Shown here: positions 8,724 to 18,947 of the stretch, one piece after another
Numbering within the stretch: the first letter of the stretch is position 1
How the letters are laid out: each line of letters begins with the position of its first letter
DNA from: Aquipuribacter nitratireducens
Lineage (GTDB): Bacteria; Actinomycetota; Actinomycetes; Actinomycetales; JBBAYJ01
Direction: 5' to 3'
Assembly: GCF_037860835.1 (NCBI RefSeq)
Contig: NZ_JBBEOG010000008.1
Span: 91,406 to 155,405, forward strand
DNA: 64,000 nucleotides
The notes under the pieces: model-generated
The model's input: only the letters and a program-made list of their open reading frames with translations
The model's database searches: none
Told to the model about the DNA's origin: nothing
Translations under genes and position numbers: made by a program

Positions 8724-9673
8724 CCGGCGGCTCCCGAGAAGCCGCGGGAGGCGACCCACCGCGCGGCGTAGTTGACGGCGAAGGTGAGGACGAACAGCAC
8801 CAAGCCGGTCGCGATGAGCTCGCTCACCCCGAGCCCGGTCGCCTCGGGGAAGTTGAGGGCGATGTTCGCGGGGATCGTCGAGGGGTTCTCGGAGCTGATG
8901 AGGTTGAACGTCATGATCGCCGGGTTGACGCTGAGGATGAGCGTGACGGCGAGCGTCTCGCCGAGCGCGCGGCCGAGGCCGAGCATCGCGCCGGAGATGA
9001 CGCCGGAGCGGCCGTACGGCAGCACCGCCATCTGGATCATCTCCCAGCGCGTGGCGCCGAGGGCGAGCGCGGCCTCCTCGTGCAGGCGCGGCGTCTGGAG
9101 GAACACCTCGCGGCAGACGGCGGTCATGATCGGCAGGATCATGACCGCGAGCACGAGCGCGGCGGTGAGCATGACGCGTCCCGACGTCGCCGTGGGGCCC
9201 GCGAAGAGCGGGATGAAGCCGAGGTTCGCCTCGAGCCACTGGAAGCCCGGCACGAGGTACTGCCCGAACACGACGACGCCCCAGAAGCCGAAGACGACGC
9301 TGGGGATGGCCGCGAGCAGGTCGATGACGTACCCGAAGGTCTTCGCCACCGCCCGCGGCGCGTAGTGCGAGATGTAGAGGGCGATCCCGACGGCCACCGG
9401 CGCCGCGAAGAGCAGCGCCAGGATCGACACGAGGACCGAGCCGAACAGCAGCGGGACGACGTAGGAGCGGAAGCCGTTCTCGCCCGTGATCTCCTCGGGA
9501 TCCGCCGTCAGGGCCGGCAGGCCCTCGAGCGTGAGGAAGATCGCGACCGCGGCGAGCGTGACGAGGATGAGCAGCGCCGCGACCAGCGCGGTCCCGGAGA
9601 AGATCCGGTCGCCGGGGCGCTGCGGAGCCGAGCGCGCGGCAGCCGGCGCTGCCGGCTGGGTGTCAGTCGTCAT
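8720..9673 (-). CDS. pstC: Phosphate ABC transporter permease PstC
   Basis: The product has 317 residues and six or more membrane segments. The coupling loop [23 protein letters not shown] is present. It pairs with PstA to form the phosphate channel. The start is ATG at 9673: upstream in-frame codons are Arg/Pro-rich and unlike the family. The 148-bp gap between pstS and pstC carries a stem-loop (9733-9759). Confidence 0.95.
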   Translation of the reverse strand: MTTDTQPAAPAAARSAPQRPGDRIFSGTALVAALLILVTLAAVAIFLTLEGLPALTADPEEITGENGFRSYVVPLLFGSVLVSILALLFAAPVAVGIALYISHYAPRAVAKTFGYVIDLLAAIPSVVFGFWGVVVFGQYLVPGFQWLEANLGFIPLFAGPTATSGRVMLTAALVLAVMILPIMTAVCREVFLQTPRLHEEAALALGATRWEMIQMAVLPYGRSGVISGAMLGLGRALGETLAVTLILSVNPAIMTFNLISSENPSTIPANIALNFPEATGLGVSELIATGLVLFVLTFAVNYAARWVASRGFSGAAG

Positions 9674-9732
9674 GAGGGTCCTTGGGCCGCTGCAGAGGGG
9701 GCGCGGGGAGAGGGGACGGGCGGCGCGGGTAC

Positions 9733-9759
9733 GGGCGGCCACCGTGATGGTGACCGCCC
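9733..9759 (-). terminator. Intercistronic stem-loop between pstS and pstC
   Basis: The inverted repeat GGGCGGcCACC / GGTGaCCGCCC has a 5-nt loop and one mismatch. It lies after the pstS stop and before pstC in an operon read on the minus strand. It may act as a partial terminator or mRNA stabiliser that lets the binding protein be made in excess over the permease genes. Confidence 0.6.
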
Positions 9760-9821
9760 GACCCCGTTCCGGTCCAGAGACGCGTCAGCAGTTGGTCAGG
9801 ACCGCGTCAGCGCCTCGAGGA

Positions 9822-10976
9822 TCACTGGATGGCGTCGATGGCCGCCTGGACGTCCTCGCGGAGGGTGTCCGAGATGGGCGCCGAGCCGGCGTTGTCCGCG
9901 GCGGCCTGCTGGCCCTCCGGGCTCGCGACGTACGACAGGTAGTCCTTCACGAGGGTGGCCTTCTCGTCGTCGGAGTAGTCCGCGCACGCGATGTGGTAGC
10001 TCACGAGGATGATGGGGTACGCGCCCGACTCCTGGGTGTCGCGGGCGAGGTCGATCGCGAGGTCGGTCTCGGACCGGCCCTCGACCCGCTCCGACACGTC
10101 GAGGACGGTCGCGGCGGCCTCCGGGGAGAACGGCACGAACTCCTCGCCGACGCCGACGGCGACGGTGCCCAGCTCACCGGCCTGCGAGGCGTCCGCGTAG
10201 CCGATGTAGCCGTCGCCGGCCTGGACGGCCTGGACGACGCCCGCGGTCTGCGGGGCGGCCTCGCCGCCGAGCTCGCTCGGCCACGTCTCGACCTCCCCGA
10301 AGGTCCACACGTCACCGGCGACGACGTCGAGGTACGACGTGAAGTTCTCCGTGGTGCCGGAGTCGTCGGAGCGGTGGACGGGGGTGATGGTCGTGCTCGG
10401 GAGCTCGACGTCCGGGTTGGCCTCGGCGATCGCCGGGTCGTCCCACGTCGTGATCTCCTCGGCGAAGACCCCGGCGATGACCTCCGGCGGCATGTTGACG
10501 GTGTCGACGCCCTCGAGGTTGAAGATCACCGCGACGGGGGAGATGTAGAGGGGGAGCTCGACGACCTGGTCGCTGGCGCACGTGCCGTTGTCGGCGACCG
10601 CGGCCAGCTCCTCGTCGTCCAGGAAGGCGTCGGAACCGGCGAAGTCGGAGCCGCCGCCGAGCCACAGCTCGCGACCGCCGCCGGAGCCGATGGGGTCGTA
10701 GTTGACCGTGACGCCGGGCTGGACGCCGTTGTAGCCGGCGACCCACGCCTGGACGGCCGCCTGCTGCGAGCTCGCGCCGGCGCCGACGAGCGTGCCGGAC
10801 AGCTCCTCGCCGCCTCCGGCGGCGGCGGTGTCCTCGCCCGCGGGGGCGGAGGCGTCACCGGCACCGGTGGTCGCGCCGGTGTCGGTGTCGCCCTCGTCGC
10901 CACCGCACGCGGCCAGGGCGAGCGACATCACGACGGCGGCCGGGACGAGGCCGCGGGTCAGGGTGGAGCGCTTCAC
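9822..10976 (-). CDS. pstS: Phosphate-binding lipoprotein PstS
   Basis: The product has 384 residues with a lipoprotein signal ending LAAC (Cys24) and an acidic Gly/Ala/Asp linker. The phosphate-binding domain has GAGASSQQAAVQAW near its start and SDDSGTTENF, the SGT phosphate contact. It is the extracellular receptor of PstSCAB. The start is GTG at 10976 with AGGAGGT seven bases upstream. It is the first gene of the operon behind a PHO box, so it should be induced by RegX3/PhoP when phosphate is scarce. Confidence 0.96.
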   Translation of the reverse strand: MKRSTLTRGLVPAAVVMSLALAACGGDEGDTDTGATTGAGDASAPAGEDTAAAGGGEELSGTLVGAGASSQQAAVQAWVAGYNGVQPGVTVNYDPIGSGGGRELWLGGGSDFAGSDAFLDDEELAAVADNGTCASDQVVELPLYISPVAVIFNLEGVDTVNMPPEVIAGVFAEEITTWDDPAIAEANPDVELPSTTITPVHRSDDSGTTENFTSYLDVVAGDVWTFGEVETWPSELGGEAAPQTAGVVQAVQAGDGYIGYADASQAGELGTVAVGVGEEFVPFSPEAAATVLDVSERVEGRSETDLAIDLARDTQESGAYPIILVSYHIACADYSDDEKATLVKDYLSYVASPEGQQAAADNAGSAPISDTLREDVQAAIDAIQ

Positions 10977-11059
10977 GGAGTACCTCCTGTGGGGGCCCGG
11001 TGAGGGCAGGGGCTCGTTGCGCTCCGAAACTAACTGCGCCCGGAGCCCTCGCCGGGCCT

Positions 11060-11092
11060 CCCAGGTGAACCCTCGGTGAACGGTCGCGGAAC
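11060..11092 (-). promoter_or_regulatory. PHO box upstream of pstS
   Basis: On the minus strand two adjacent 11-bp units, GTTCACCGAGG and GTTCACCTGGG (11060-11081), are preceded by a decayed third unit, GTTCCGCGACC (11082-11092). This matches the direct-repeat architecture of actinobacterial PhoP operators. A plausible -10 (TAGTTT, 11027-11032) lies downstream, so the regulator would bind at or just upstream of the -35 region and activate. Confidence 0.88.
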
Positions 11093-11168
11093 TGTCCCTG
11101 TACCGGGCGGTGTCACATCACGGGCGCATAACGGTGCCCGCGGAGCGTGACGACCTCAGCGCGGACCG

Positions 11169-13544
11169 TCAGCGCGCGACGCGGCCGCTCCGGGCGCTCG
11201 ACGAGCTCCTCGACCGCCGTGCCGAGCGACCCCCGTGCTGGGCGATGAGGACGGTCTGGAGGTCGGCGAGGGGCTCCCCGTCCGCGCCCTTGTGGTGGCG
11301 CTCCCACGCGCCGTCCGCCTGCAGGTGCCACGACGCGGTGCCGTCGTCCATCGACAGGTCGAGCAGCTGCGTGAGCTGCTCGACGTGGCGGGGGTCACCG
11401 ACCCGGACGAGCGCCTCGACCCGGCGGTCGAGGTTGCGGTGCATCATGTCCGCGCTGCCGAGGTAGACGACCGGCTCCCCGTCCTGGGCGAACCAGAAGA
11501 TGCGGCTGTGCTCGAGGAAGCGCCCGAGGATGCTCCGCACCCGGATGTTGTCGCTGAGCCCCGGCACGCCCGGCCGGACGGCGCAGATGCCGCGGACCAC
11601 GACGTCGACCGGGACCCCGGCGCGCGATGCCCGGTAGAGGGAGTCGATGAGGACCTCGTCGACGATGGAGTTCACCTTGAGGCGGACCCCGGCCGGCAGC
11701 CCGCGCTCCGCGTTGGCGATCTCCCGGTCGACGAGGTCGACGAGGCCCTGGCGCACCGTGCGGGGCGCGACGAGCAGGCGTCGGTAGGAGGCCCGTGGCG
11801 CGAAGCCGCTCAGCTGGTTGAACAGGACGGTGAGGTCGTCGGCGACCTGCGGGTCCTTGGTCAGCAGGCCGAGGTCCTCGTAGATCCGTGCGGTCTTCGG
11901 GTTGTAGTTGCCGGTGCCGACGTGGCAGTAGCGGGCGAGCCCACCCGGCTCGCGCCGCACGACGAGGCTGAGCTTCGCGTGCGTCTTGAGCCCGACGATG
12001 CCGTAGACGACGTGGACGCCGGCCTGCTCGAGCTTGCGGGCCCACGAGATGTTCGCCTGCTCGTCGAAGCGGGCCTTGATCTCGACGAGGGCGAGGACCT
12101 GCTTGCCCGCCTCGGCGGCGTCGATGAGCGCGTCGACGATCGGGGAGTCGCCGCTCGTCCGGTAGAGCGTCTGCTTGATCGCGAGCACGTGGGGGTCGGC
12201 CGCGGCCTGCTCGAGGAACGCCTGGACGCTCGTGCTGAAGGAGTCGTACGGGTGGTGCAGGAGCACGTCGCGACGGCTGACGGCGCCGAAGACGTCGCTC
12301 GCCTTCGCCGTCTCGACCTCCGCGAGGTCGCGGTGGGTCCGCGGCAGGAAGCGGGGGTACTGCAGCTCCGGCCGGTCGAGGTCGGCCATGACGGTGAGCC
12401 CACGCAGGTCGAGCGGCTCCGGCAGGTTGTACACCTCGTCCGGGGTGACGCCGAGCTCCCGGACGAGCAGCTCAACGTCCTCCTCGGCCATGTCGTCGGC
12501 GAGCTCGAGCCGCACCGGCGGGCCGAACCGGCGGCGCAGGAGCTCCTTCTCCAGCGCCTGGAGGAGGTTCTCCGCGTCGTCCTCCTCGACCTCGAGGTCC
12601 TCGTTGCGCGTGACCCGGAACGTCGAGTGCCGGACGACGTCCATGCCGGGGAACAGCATCCCGAGGTGCGCGGCGATGACGTCCTCCAGCGGCACGAAGG
12701 CGACGCTCACGTCGTCGTCGTTGCCGCCGGGGCGCGGGACGCGGAGGAAGCGCGGCAGGACCGGCGGCACCTTGACGCGCGCGAAGTGCTGCTTGCCCGT
12801 CGCCGGGTTCGACACGACGACGGCGAGGTTGAGCGACAGCCCCGAGATGTAGGGGAACGGGTGCGCGGGGTCGACGGCGAGCGGGGTGAGGACGGGGAAG
12901 ACCTGCTCGCGGAACAGCTCGCCGAGCCGGTCGCACGCGTGGTCGTCGAGCTCGTCCCACCGGACGACGGTGATGCCGTGGACGGCCATCTCCGGCCCCA
13001 CGACGTCGCGGTAGAGCCGGGCGTGGCGGGCCATGAGGGCCTCGGTGCGCGCGGAGATCTCGTGGAGGACCTCCCGTGGCTCCAGCCCCGACGCCGCCCG
13101 GACCGCGATGCCGGTCGCGATGCGTCGCTTCAGCCCGGCCACCCGGACCATGTAGAACTCGTCGAGGTTGCTCGCGAAGATCGCAAGGAAGCGAGCCCGC
13201 TCGAGCAGCGGGACGTCGGGGTCCTCGGCGAGCTCGAGCACCCGCTCGTTGAACGCCAGCCACGAGACCTCGCGGTCGGCGAAGCGGTCCTCGGGCAGCT
13301 CCTCGGTCTCCTCGCCGTGGTCGGCCTCGGCGACCGCCTCCCCGAGGTGCTCGACGATCTCCGCCTTCTCCGAGCGGGGCGACCGCGGCGCGCGCGCTCC
13401 GTCCCCACCGTCGCCCGCCGCGTCGGTCACGCCCTCCGGCGTCTCCGCGGCGCCGTCCGGCTCCGGCCGGGCGCCGGTGCGGGCCCGCGAGCGCGCCGGC
13501 CGGGTGGTGGTCGCGGTGCGGGCGGGTCGTCGCGTGGTGGCCAT
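11169..13544 (-). CDS. ppk: Polyphosphate kinase 1
   Basis: The product has 791 residues. A low-complexity Arg/Thr/Pro tail (1-60) precedes the N-terminal domain ([15 protein letters not shown]). The catalytic half contains [12 protein letters not shown], the autophosphorylation region, [18 protein letters not shown] and the HSRIFWF block. It reversibly transfers the ATP gamma-phosphate to polyphosphate. ATG at 13544 follows mshD by 41 bp on the same strand, so the pair may be co-transcribed from the PHO-box region at 14.8 kb. The CHAD and NUDIX genes that sit between pstS and ppk in Streptomyces are absent here. Confidence 0.95.
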   Translation of the reverse strand: MATTRRPARTATTTRPARSRARTGARPEPDGAAETPEGVTDAAGDGGDGARAPRSPRSEKAEIVEHLGEAVAEADHGEETEELPEDRFADREVSWLAFNERVLELAEDPDVPLLERARFLAIFASNLDEFYMVRVAGLKRRIATGIAVRAASGLEPREVLHEISARTEALMARHARLYRDVVGPEMAVHGITVVRWDELDDHACDRLGELFREQVFPVLTPLAVDPAHPFPYISGLSLNLAVVVSNPATGKQHFARVKVPPVLPRFLRVPRPGGNDDDVSVAFVPLEDVIAAHLGMLFPGMDVVRHSTFRVTRNEDLEVEEDDAENLLQALEKELLRRRFGPPVRLELADDMAEEDVELLVRELGVTPDEVYNLPEPLDLRGLTVMADLDRPELQYPRFLPRTHRDLAEVETAKASDVFGAVSRRDVLLHHPYDSFSTSVQAFLEQAAADPHVLAIKQTLYRTSGDSPIVDALIDAAEAGKQVLALVEIKARFDEQANISWARKLEQAGVHVVYGIVGLKTHAKLSLVVRREPGGLARYCHVGTGNYNPKTARIYEDLGLLTKDPQVADDLTVLFNQLSGFAPRASYRRLLVAPRTVRQGLVDLVDREIANAERGLPAGVRLKVNSIVDEVLIDSLYRASRAGVPVDVVVRGICAVRPGVPGLSDNIRVRSILGRFLEHSRIFWFAQDGEPVVYLGSADMMHRNLDRRVEALVRVGDPRHVEQLTQLLDLSMDDGTASWHLQADGAWERHHKGADGEPLADLQTVLIAQHGGRSARRSRSSSSARSGRVAR

Positions 13545-13585
13545 CGGCCGTGCTCCCTGGTGTGGCGGTCGGTCGAGAGGTCGGG

Positions 13586-14680
13586 TCAGGTGGTCGTGGG
13601 ACCGTCGACGTCGCGACGGAACTGCACGTCGACGTCCCAGCGGGAGAAGCCGAGCGAGGTGTAGGTCCGCACCGCGGCGGTGTTGTCGGCGTCGACGTAG
13701 AGCATGGCCTGGTCGAGACCGCGCGCCCGGAGGTGGCACAGCCCCACGAGCGTGAGGAGCCGCCCGAGGCCCCGGCCCTGCGCCGCCGGGGAGACGCCGA
13801 CGACGTACACCTCGCCGATGGGGCTGTGGTCGTGCCCGGCCTCCCCGTCGTGGCCCTCGTCGTGGCCGTCGTGACCGTCGTGGCCGCCGTGGACCTTCGT
13901 CCAGTGGAAGCCGAGCAGCTCCCCGTCGGAGCCGGGACGCGCGTCGAAGGCGAGAAAGAGCCCCGCGGGGTCGAACCAGCGTTCGGCGAGCCGCGCGTCG
14001 AGGTCGGCGCGGGTCCAGCGGCCCTGCTCGGGGTGCTCGGCGAACGCCGCACCGTTGACGGCGAGCACGGCCTCGGCGTCGTCGGGGCGGAACGTCCGCA
14101 CGTGGAGGTCGTCCGGCACGACCGGCCGCGGGAGGGCCGCGTGGAGCGAGCGGCGCATCTGCCACAGCTCGCGGGCGCGGGTGAAGCCCATGGCCGCGGC
14201 GAGGGCGGCGGCGTCCGGCGCCTCGCCGTGCGCCCACAGCCGGAGGCGACCGTCGGCCAGCTCCTCGCTGAGGGCGACGAGGGTCTCGACGAGGCGGCGG
14301 CCGTGTCCGGCGCGGCGGTGCCGCGGATCGACGACGAGCTCCGCGGACGCCCCCTCGACGGGGTCGGTCGGGTCCAGGTGCGCGTAGCCGACGAGCCCGC
14401 CGTCCTCGTGCGCCAGCAGGTGGACCCCGGGCTCCTCGCCACCGCGGCGCAGGTGGAGCAGCACGTGCTCGCTCAGCGGCGCGACACCGTCGGCGTCCGT
14501 CGCGCGCCGCACGAGGGACGTCACGGCCTCGACGTCGGAGGGGTCGAGGTGCGCGCGCCGCGCGAGGGCCTCGCGCGCCGTCACGGCCGGGGGCGCGTCC
14601 GTGTCGTCCTCGACGACGACCACGGCACCGGCGGCACCGGCGGCACCGGCACCACCAGCCCCGCCCGTGTCCGACACCAT
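13586..14680 (-). CDS. mshD: Mycothiol acetyltransferase MshD, with a His-rich insertion
   Basis: The product has 364 residues with two tandem GNAT domains. The first has [20 protein letters not shown]; the second has [19 protein letters not shown] with the Q/RxxGxG acetyl-CoA loop. It performs the last step of mycothiol synthesis, acetylating Cys-GlcN-Ins. The start is ATG at 14680, followed by a Gly/Ala-rich tail. Residues 264-285 form an unusual run of HD/HG repeats (14 of 22 residues His or Asp) inside the second domain. The usual family length is about 300. Confidence 0.9.
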   Translation of the reverse strand: MVSDTGGAGGAGAAGAAGAVVVVEDDTDAPPAVTAREALARRAHLDPSDVEAVTSLVRRATDADGVAPLSEHVLLHLRRGGEEPGVHLLAHEDGGLVGYAHLDPTDPVEGASAELVVDPRHRRAGHGRRLVETLVALSEELADGRLRLWAHGEAPDAAALAAAMGFTRARELWQMRRSLHAALPRPVVPDDLHVRTFRPDDAEAVLAVNGAAFAEHPEQGRWTRADLDARLAERWFDPAGLFLAFDARPGSDGELLGFHWTKVHGGHDGHDGHDEGHDGEAGHDHSPIGEVYVVGVSPAAQGRGLGRLLTLVGLCHLRARGLDQAMLYVDADNTAAVRTYTSLGFSRWDVDVQFRRDVDGPTTT

Positions 14681-14805
14681 GCGCGGGAGCCTACGCCGCA
14701 CCCGGGCGCACGGCCCCGTCCCGGCACTCGCCTAGTCTGACGCTGCGCGCCCCGACGACCACGACGAGTCAGGACACACCGGGTGGTCTGGCGCCGGGGG
14801 TGGCG

Positions 14806-14838
14806 CTTAACCGATCGTTCACCCGGTGCTCACCGAGA
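14806..14838 (+). promoter_or_regulatory. PHO box between mshD-ppk and the 5'-nucleotidase gene
   Basis: Two adjacent 11-bp units, GTTCACCCGGT (14817) and GCTCACCGAGA (14828), follow a weaker unit, GCTTAACCGAT (14806). A TAGCAAT -10-like element lies at 14854-14860. The orientation fits activation of the nucleotidase. Because the 252-bp region is divergent, the same site could also affect mshD-ppk. Confidence 0.82.
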
Positions 14839-14932
14839 CGAAGGCTGTCCCGGTAGCAATAGGTGTGGCCGACGACGACTGCCTCCGGTCGTCCCGTCCA
14901 CGGCACGTCCCGACCCCGACCCTTGGAGAGAC

Positions 14933-16720
14933 ATGTCCCAGGCAACCCGCCGCGGCGCAGTCGCCGCCGTGGCCGCTGCGGCGCTCGTCGCCGCCGGCAC
15001 CGCAACCGCCGGCAGCGCCGTCGCCGCCCCTCCCGCCGACAAGGGCAAGCCGGCCCCCAAGCCCGCGTTCACCCTGACGATCGCGCACAACAACGACGGC
15101 GAGTCCGCCCTCACGCCCACCGAGATCGACGGGGGCGAGTACGGCGGTGTCGCCCGGTTCGCCTCCGTCGTCGAGCGGATCGAGCGCCAGGCCACCACCG
15201 GGCGCCCGGCTCCCGGCCAGTCGGGCAAGCGCGGCTTCCTTCTCCTCAACTCCGGTGACAACTACCTGGCCGGCGCCGAGTTCAACGCCTCCCGCCAGGA
15301 GGGCGCCCCCTTCTACGACGCCGTCGCCGTCGACTACCTGGACTACGACGCGCTCGCGATCGGCAACCACGAGTTCGACTTCGGCCCGCAGACGCTCGCG
15401 CGCTTCATCTCCTCGGTGCCCGACACGACGTTCGTCTCGGCGAACCTCGACGTCTCGGGCGAGCCGTCCCTCGCCGCCCTGGCGGCGGACGGGTCGATCG
15501 CGGCCAGCACCGTGGTGAAGGAGCGCGGCGAGCGGATCGGCGTCATCGGGCTCACCACGCCGCTGCTCCCGACGATCTCCTCCCCCGGCGCCGTCGTCGC
15601 CGACCCCGACCTCGTCGACATCACGCAGGCGCAGATCGACCTGCTCACCGAGCAGGGCGTCGACATCATCGTCCTGCAGTCGCACCTGCAGGACATCCAG
15701 GAGGAGCTCGCGCTCGTCACGGAGCTCAGCGGCATCGACGTCGTCATCGGCGGCGGCGGCGCCGAGCTGCTCGCCGACGAGGACGACCTCCTCGTGCCGG
15801 GTGACACGCGGCTCGACGACTACCCGCTCTACTCCACCGACGCGGACGGCGACGAGGTGCCCGTCGTCACGACGCTCGGCTCGTGGCGCTACGTCGGGGC
15901 CCTCACCGTCAACTTCGACGGCGACGGCGAGGTGACCTCCGTCGACGAGGACGCCAGCGGCGTCCGGCGGGTGTCGTCGGTCGGTCCCGACGCCGTCGAG
16001 CCCGACCCGTTCCTCGTGGAGAACGTGGAGGAGCCGGTCCAGGAGTACCTCGACGCCCTCGAGGCGAACGTCATCGCCCAGACCGAGGTCGTCCTCGACC
16101 TCCAGACGGTCGACGTGCGCACCGGCGAGTCGAACGGCGGCAACCTCATGGCCGACATGCAGCTCGCCATCGCGACACAGCAGGCCGCCGCGTTCGGCAC
16201 GCCCGTCCCGGACCTCGCCTTCCACAACGGTGGCGGTATCCGCGGGAACATCGACCAGCCGGTGGGGCCGATCACCGAGGCGGACACGTTCCGCATCGCG
16301 GCCTTCTCCAACTTCGTGTCGGTGGCACCCGCCTACACGGCCCAGCAGCTCGAGCAGCTCCTCGAGCGGGGTGCGAGCGCCTACCCGGCGGCGAGCGGGG
16401 CGTTCGTGCAGATCGCCGGCGCCAGCTACACGATCGACGCCTCGCGCCCGGCGGGTGACCGCATCCAGGACCTCGTCCTGGACGACGGCACCGTGGTCAT
16501 CCAGGACCACGTCGTGCTCGAGCCGACCCGCACCTTCGCCGTCGCGTCGAACGACTTCTCGCTCGACGGCGGCGACGGCTACCCCGACGTGGACTTCGTC
16601 CGGCTCGGCGTGCAGTACCAGCAGGGCCTCGTCACGTACCTCAGCGAGGACCTCGGCGGCGTCGTGACCGCCGCGCAGTACCCGCGCGGTGGCGAGGGCC
16701 GGATCACGATCCTCCCCTGA
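14933..16720 (+). CDS. Secreted 5'-nucleotidase / cyclic phosphodiesterase family protein
   Basis: The product has 595 residues with a cleavable signal peptide (about 1-32, ending AVAAP). The N-terminal metallophosphatase domain carries the dimetal motifs AHNNDGES, LNSGDNY, GNHEFDFG and a late histidine (LQSHLQD). The C-terminal 5'-nucleotidase domain has FHNGGGIRGNID and NDFSLDGGDGYP. It would release phosphate from extracellular nucleotides. GGAGAG lies 5 bp before the ATG. The PHO box upstream supports a phosphate-scavenging role. A strong hairpin follows the stop. Confidence 0.92.
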   Translation: MSQATRRGAVAAVAAAALVAAGTATAGSAVAAPPADKGKPAPKPAFTLTIAHNNDGESALTPTEIDGGEYGGVARFASVVERIERQATTGRPAPGQSGKRGFLLLNSGDNYLAGAEFNASRQEGAPFYDAVAVDYLDYDALAIGNHEFDFGPQTLARFISSVPDTTFVSANLDVSGEPSLAALAADGSIAASTVVKERGERIGVIGLTTPLLPTISSPGAVVADPDLVDITQAQIDLLTEQGVDIIVLQSHLQDIQEELALVTELSGIDVVIGGGGAELLADEDDLLVPGDTRLDDYPLYSTDADGDEVPVVTTLGSWRYVGALTVNFDGDGEVTSVDEDASGVRRVSSVGPDAVEPDPFLVENVEEPVQEYLDALEANVIAQTEVVLDLQTVDVRTGESNGGNLMADMQLAIATQQAAAFGTPVPDLAFHNGGGIRGNIDQPVGPITEADTFRIAAFSNFVSVAPAYTAQQLEQLLERGASAYPAASGAFVQIAGASYTIDASRPAGDRIQDLVLDDGTVVIQDHVVLEPTRTFAVASNDFSLDGGDGYPDVDFVRLGVQYQQGLVTYLSEDLGGVVTAAQYPRGGEGRITILP

Positions 16721-16732
16721 CACGCGACGCAC

Positions 16733-16766
16733 GAGGGGCCCCGACCGCACGCGGTCGGGGCCCCTC
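16733..16766. terminator. Bidirectional terminator between the nucleotidase gene and glnR
   Basis: A perfect 16-bp stem, GAGGGGCCCCGACCGC / GCGGTCGGGGCCCCTC, with a 2-nt loop lies between two convergent genes. It can serve both strands. Confidence 0.9.
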
Positions 16767-16795
16767 CCGCGTCCGGGGTCGGGGTCGGGGTCGCG

Positions 16796-17497
16796 TCAGC
16801 CCGCGTCCTCCTCGGCCGCGGCGCGGCCGACGACGAGGCGGTACCCGACGTTGCGGACCGTCCCGATGAGGTGCTCGTGCTCGGCGCCGAGCTTGGCCCG
16901 CAGCCGCCGGACGTGGACGTCGACCGTCCGCGTGCCGCCGAAGTAGTCGTAGCCCCACACCTCCTGCAGCAGCTGGGCGCGGGTGAAGACACGGCCCGGG
17001 TGCGCGGCGAGGAACTTGAGGAGCTCGAACTCCTTGTACGTGAGGTCGAGCACCGTGCGCCGGACCCGCGCCGTGTACGTGCTCTCGTCGATGACGACGT
17101 CCCCGGCGACGATCTCGCCGGGGACGTCGGTCCCGCCGTCCACCGCCGCCGTCGCCGTCACCGCGAGCCGGATCCGGGCGTCGACCTCCGCGGGGCCGGC
17201 GTCGCGCAGCACGACGTCGGTGACCCCCCAGTCCCCGGACACCGCGGCGAGACCGCCCTCGGACATGACGGCGAGAACCGGCACCTCCGGTGTGGTCGTG
17301 CGCAGCAGGCGGCAGAGGGCGCGCGCGGCGACGAGGTCGCGCAGGCAGTCGACGAGGACGACGTCGGCGTCACCGAGGTCGACGAGGGCGCCGGGCACAC
17401 CCGGGAGCACCTCGACGCGGTGCGGCAGGAGGGCGAGGGCCGGCAGGGCCTGCGTGGACGGACTCATGGCATCGCCGAGCAGGACGAGTCGCGCCAC
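16796..17497 (-). CDS. glnR: GlnR-type orphan response regulator of nitrogen metabolism
   Basis: The product has 233 residues. The atypical receiver domain (1-115) starts [20 protein letters not shown] and contains [18 protein letters not shown] and [16 protein letters not shown], which is the GlnR signature. The OmpR-type winged helix (135-225) is nearly canonical: [40 protein letters not shown]. GlnR controls ammonium assimilation genes and cross-talks with PhoP. The start is GTG at 17497 with GAGGAGGA upstream. It sits next to the 5'-nucleotidase gene as in Streptomyces. Confidence 0.93.
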   Translation of the reverse strand: MARLVLLGDAMSPSTQALPALALLPHRVEVLPGVPGALVDLGDADVVLVDCLRDLVAARALCRLLRTTTPEVPVLAVMSEGGLAAVSGDWGVTDVVLRDAGPAEVDARIRLAVTATAAVDGGTDVPGEIVAGDVVIDESTYTARVRRTVLDLTYKEFELLKFLAAHPGRVFTRAQLLQEVWGYDYFGGTRTVDVHVRRLRAKLGAEHEHLIGTVRNVGYRLVVGRAAAEEDAG

Positions 17498-17641
17498 GCG
17501 TGGTCCTCCTCGGAGCCGGGACGGTGAGGCCACGAAGGATAGGCCGTGGGCCGCCGCCCCTCGGCGACGCGTCCGGCGACGCGTCCGGGACGCGTCCGGT
17601 CGGGGCGCGGTGCCGACGGAGGGCTCTGGCACGATGCCGGG

Positions 17642-18394
17642 GTGCTCGCCCGGCTGCTCGTCCTGACCGGCGCGCTCGGGACGGCGGGTGCGCTGTCCCT
17701 CGTCCCGCTCTTCGCCCGCGGCGTCTGGGGGGCCTGGTGGGCCCCAGTCGCCTTCGTCGCGGTGGTCGCCGCCGTCGGCTACGGCTGGACCCGGCTCCTG
17801 CAGGTGCCCGTCGGCTGGGGTGTCGGCTGGATCGTCACCGGCACCGGTGCCGTCGGCGCGCTCGTGGTGTCGCTGGGCGGGCAGGAGGCCCTCGCGTGGG
17901 TCCCCGCGACGTTCGCCGTCGGTGTCGTCGTGGCGTTCGTCCACCAGATGGGGCGCCGCGACGGCCGCCCCCGGCTCGTGGAGTCGGTGTCCGCGAGCGT
18001 CACCGGCCAGGCGGTCGTCCTGCTCGGGACGGGCTGGCTCGTGGCCGACGCGGGGACCGGGTCGCTCGCACCGGCGCTCGTCGGGGCGACGGGCTGCGCG
18101 AGCGCGGCGCTCGTCATGACGCTGCCGTGGCCGCGTCCGCTGACCCTGCCGCTCGCCACCCTCGCCGCGGGCCTGGTGGCCGGCGCGGTCGGGGCGTGGG
18201 TCGTCGACGGCGTCGGCGTCGTCCAGGCCCTCGTCATCGGCGCGGTGGCCGGCGCCACCACCGCCGGTCTCCACGTGCTGCTGTACCGCCAGCCCACGAC
18301 GTCGCACCGGCGGGCGGCGGTGTCCGCGGGTGCGGCGTGCGTCATGGCGGCGGGCCTCGCGGTGCACGTGGGAGCCCGGCTCACCGTCGGCTGA
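17642..18394 (+). CDS. Multi-pass membrane protein of unknown function
   Basis: The product has 250 residues with about eight hydrophobic helices, a small cytoplasmic loop ([12 protein letters not shown]) and no enzymatic motif. The start is GTG at 17642, after which membrane segment 1 begins at once; an upstream in-frame ATG would add an Arg-rich segment unlike a real N-terminus. Similar permease-like membrane genes lie next to glnR in other actinomycetes. The function is not recognised. Confidence 0.75.
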   Translation: MLARLLVLTGALGTAGALSLVPLFARGVWGAWWAPVAFVAVVAAVGYGWTRLLQVPVGWGVGWIVTGTGAVGALVVSLGGQEALAWVPATFAVGVVVAFVHQMGRRDGRPRLVESVSASVTGQAVVLLGTGWLVADAGTGSLAPALVGATGCASAALVMTLPWPRPLTLPLATLAAGLVAGAVGAWVVDGVGVVQALVIGAVAGATTAGLHVLLYRQPTTSHRRAAVSAGAACVMAAGLAVHVGARLTVG

Positions 18395-18458
18395 CACCGT
18401 CCGGTCCCGGGCAGGCGGGTCGGGGAACACACGCGGCCCCCGCCGCCTTCCTGCTGTC

Positions 18459-18947
18459 GTGGACCCCCTCCTCGTGCGCGCCGTCGTGCTTGCGGCGGTC
18501 GCGGTCGTGGTCGTCGTCGTGGGGCTCGCGTGGCAGGCCCACCACGACCGGCTGCTGCGTCGGCGACCGAGCCCCGTGCCCGCGGACGCCCCCGTCGTCA
18601 CCCTCCCCGCCGAGTCGCTCGACACGCCGCCGGGCCAGCGGGCGACCGTCGTCGTGGTCGGGACGCGCGGCTGCTCGGACTGCGCCCGCACTCTCGCGCT
18701 GCTGCGGGCGGACCTCGCCGACCGACCGGGGGTCTCGGTCGCACACGTCCTCGCCGAGCGGGTCCCCGAGCTCGTGAGCGCGCTCGACGTCCGCGCGGCC
18801 CCGACGGTGCTCCTCGCCGGCGCCGACCGGCGGGTCGTCGCGCAGCACCCCGGGGCCGTCGCCCCCGACGTCGTGCGCGCCGCGCTCGACGGCCTCGGCA
18901 GCGCGCCCGCCGCCGGCGCGACCGGCAGCACGCGGGCTCCCGCGTGA
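18459..18947 (+). CDS. Membrane-anchored thioredoxin-like protein
   Basis: The product has 162 residues: one N-terminal membrane segment (8-25), then a thioredoxin fold with the redox motif C72-S-D-C75 in [12 protein letters not shown] and the cis-proline segment RAAPTVLL. It probably handles thiol-disulfide exchange outside the membrane. Its stop overlaps the start of the DUF4395 gene. That pairing is common in actinobacteria and hints at a joint redox role. Confidence 0.8.
   Translation: MDPLLVRAVVLAAVAVVVVVVGLAWQAHHDRLLRRRPSPVPADAPVVTLPAESLDTPPGQRATVVVVGTRGCSDCARTLALLRADLADRPGVSVAHVLAERVPELVSALDVRAAPTVLLAGADRRVVAQHPGAVAPDVVRAALDGLGSAPAAGATGSTRAPA

Noticed and set aside
11235..13664. Long plus-strand frame opposite ppk
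   Set aside because: It mirrors the ppk codons; no motif or ribosome-binding site supports it.
14819..16750. Long minus-strand frame opposite the 5'-nucleotidase gene
   Set aside because: The translation is Val/Arg/Asp-rich without domains, and the plus strand carries a full enzyme with signal peptide and motifs.
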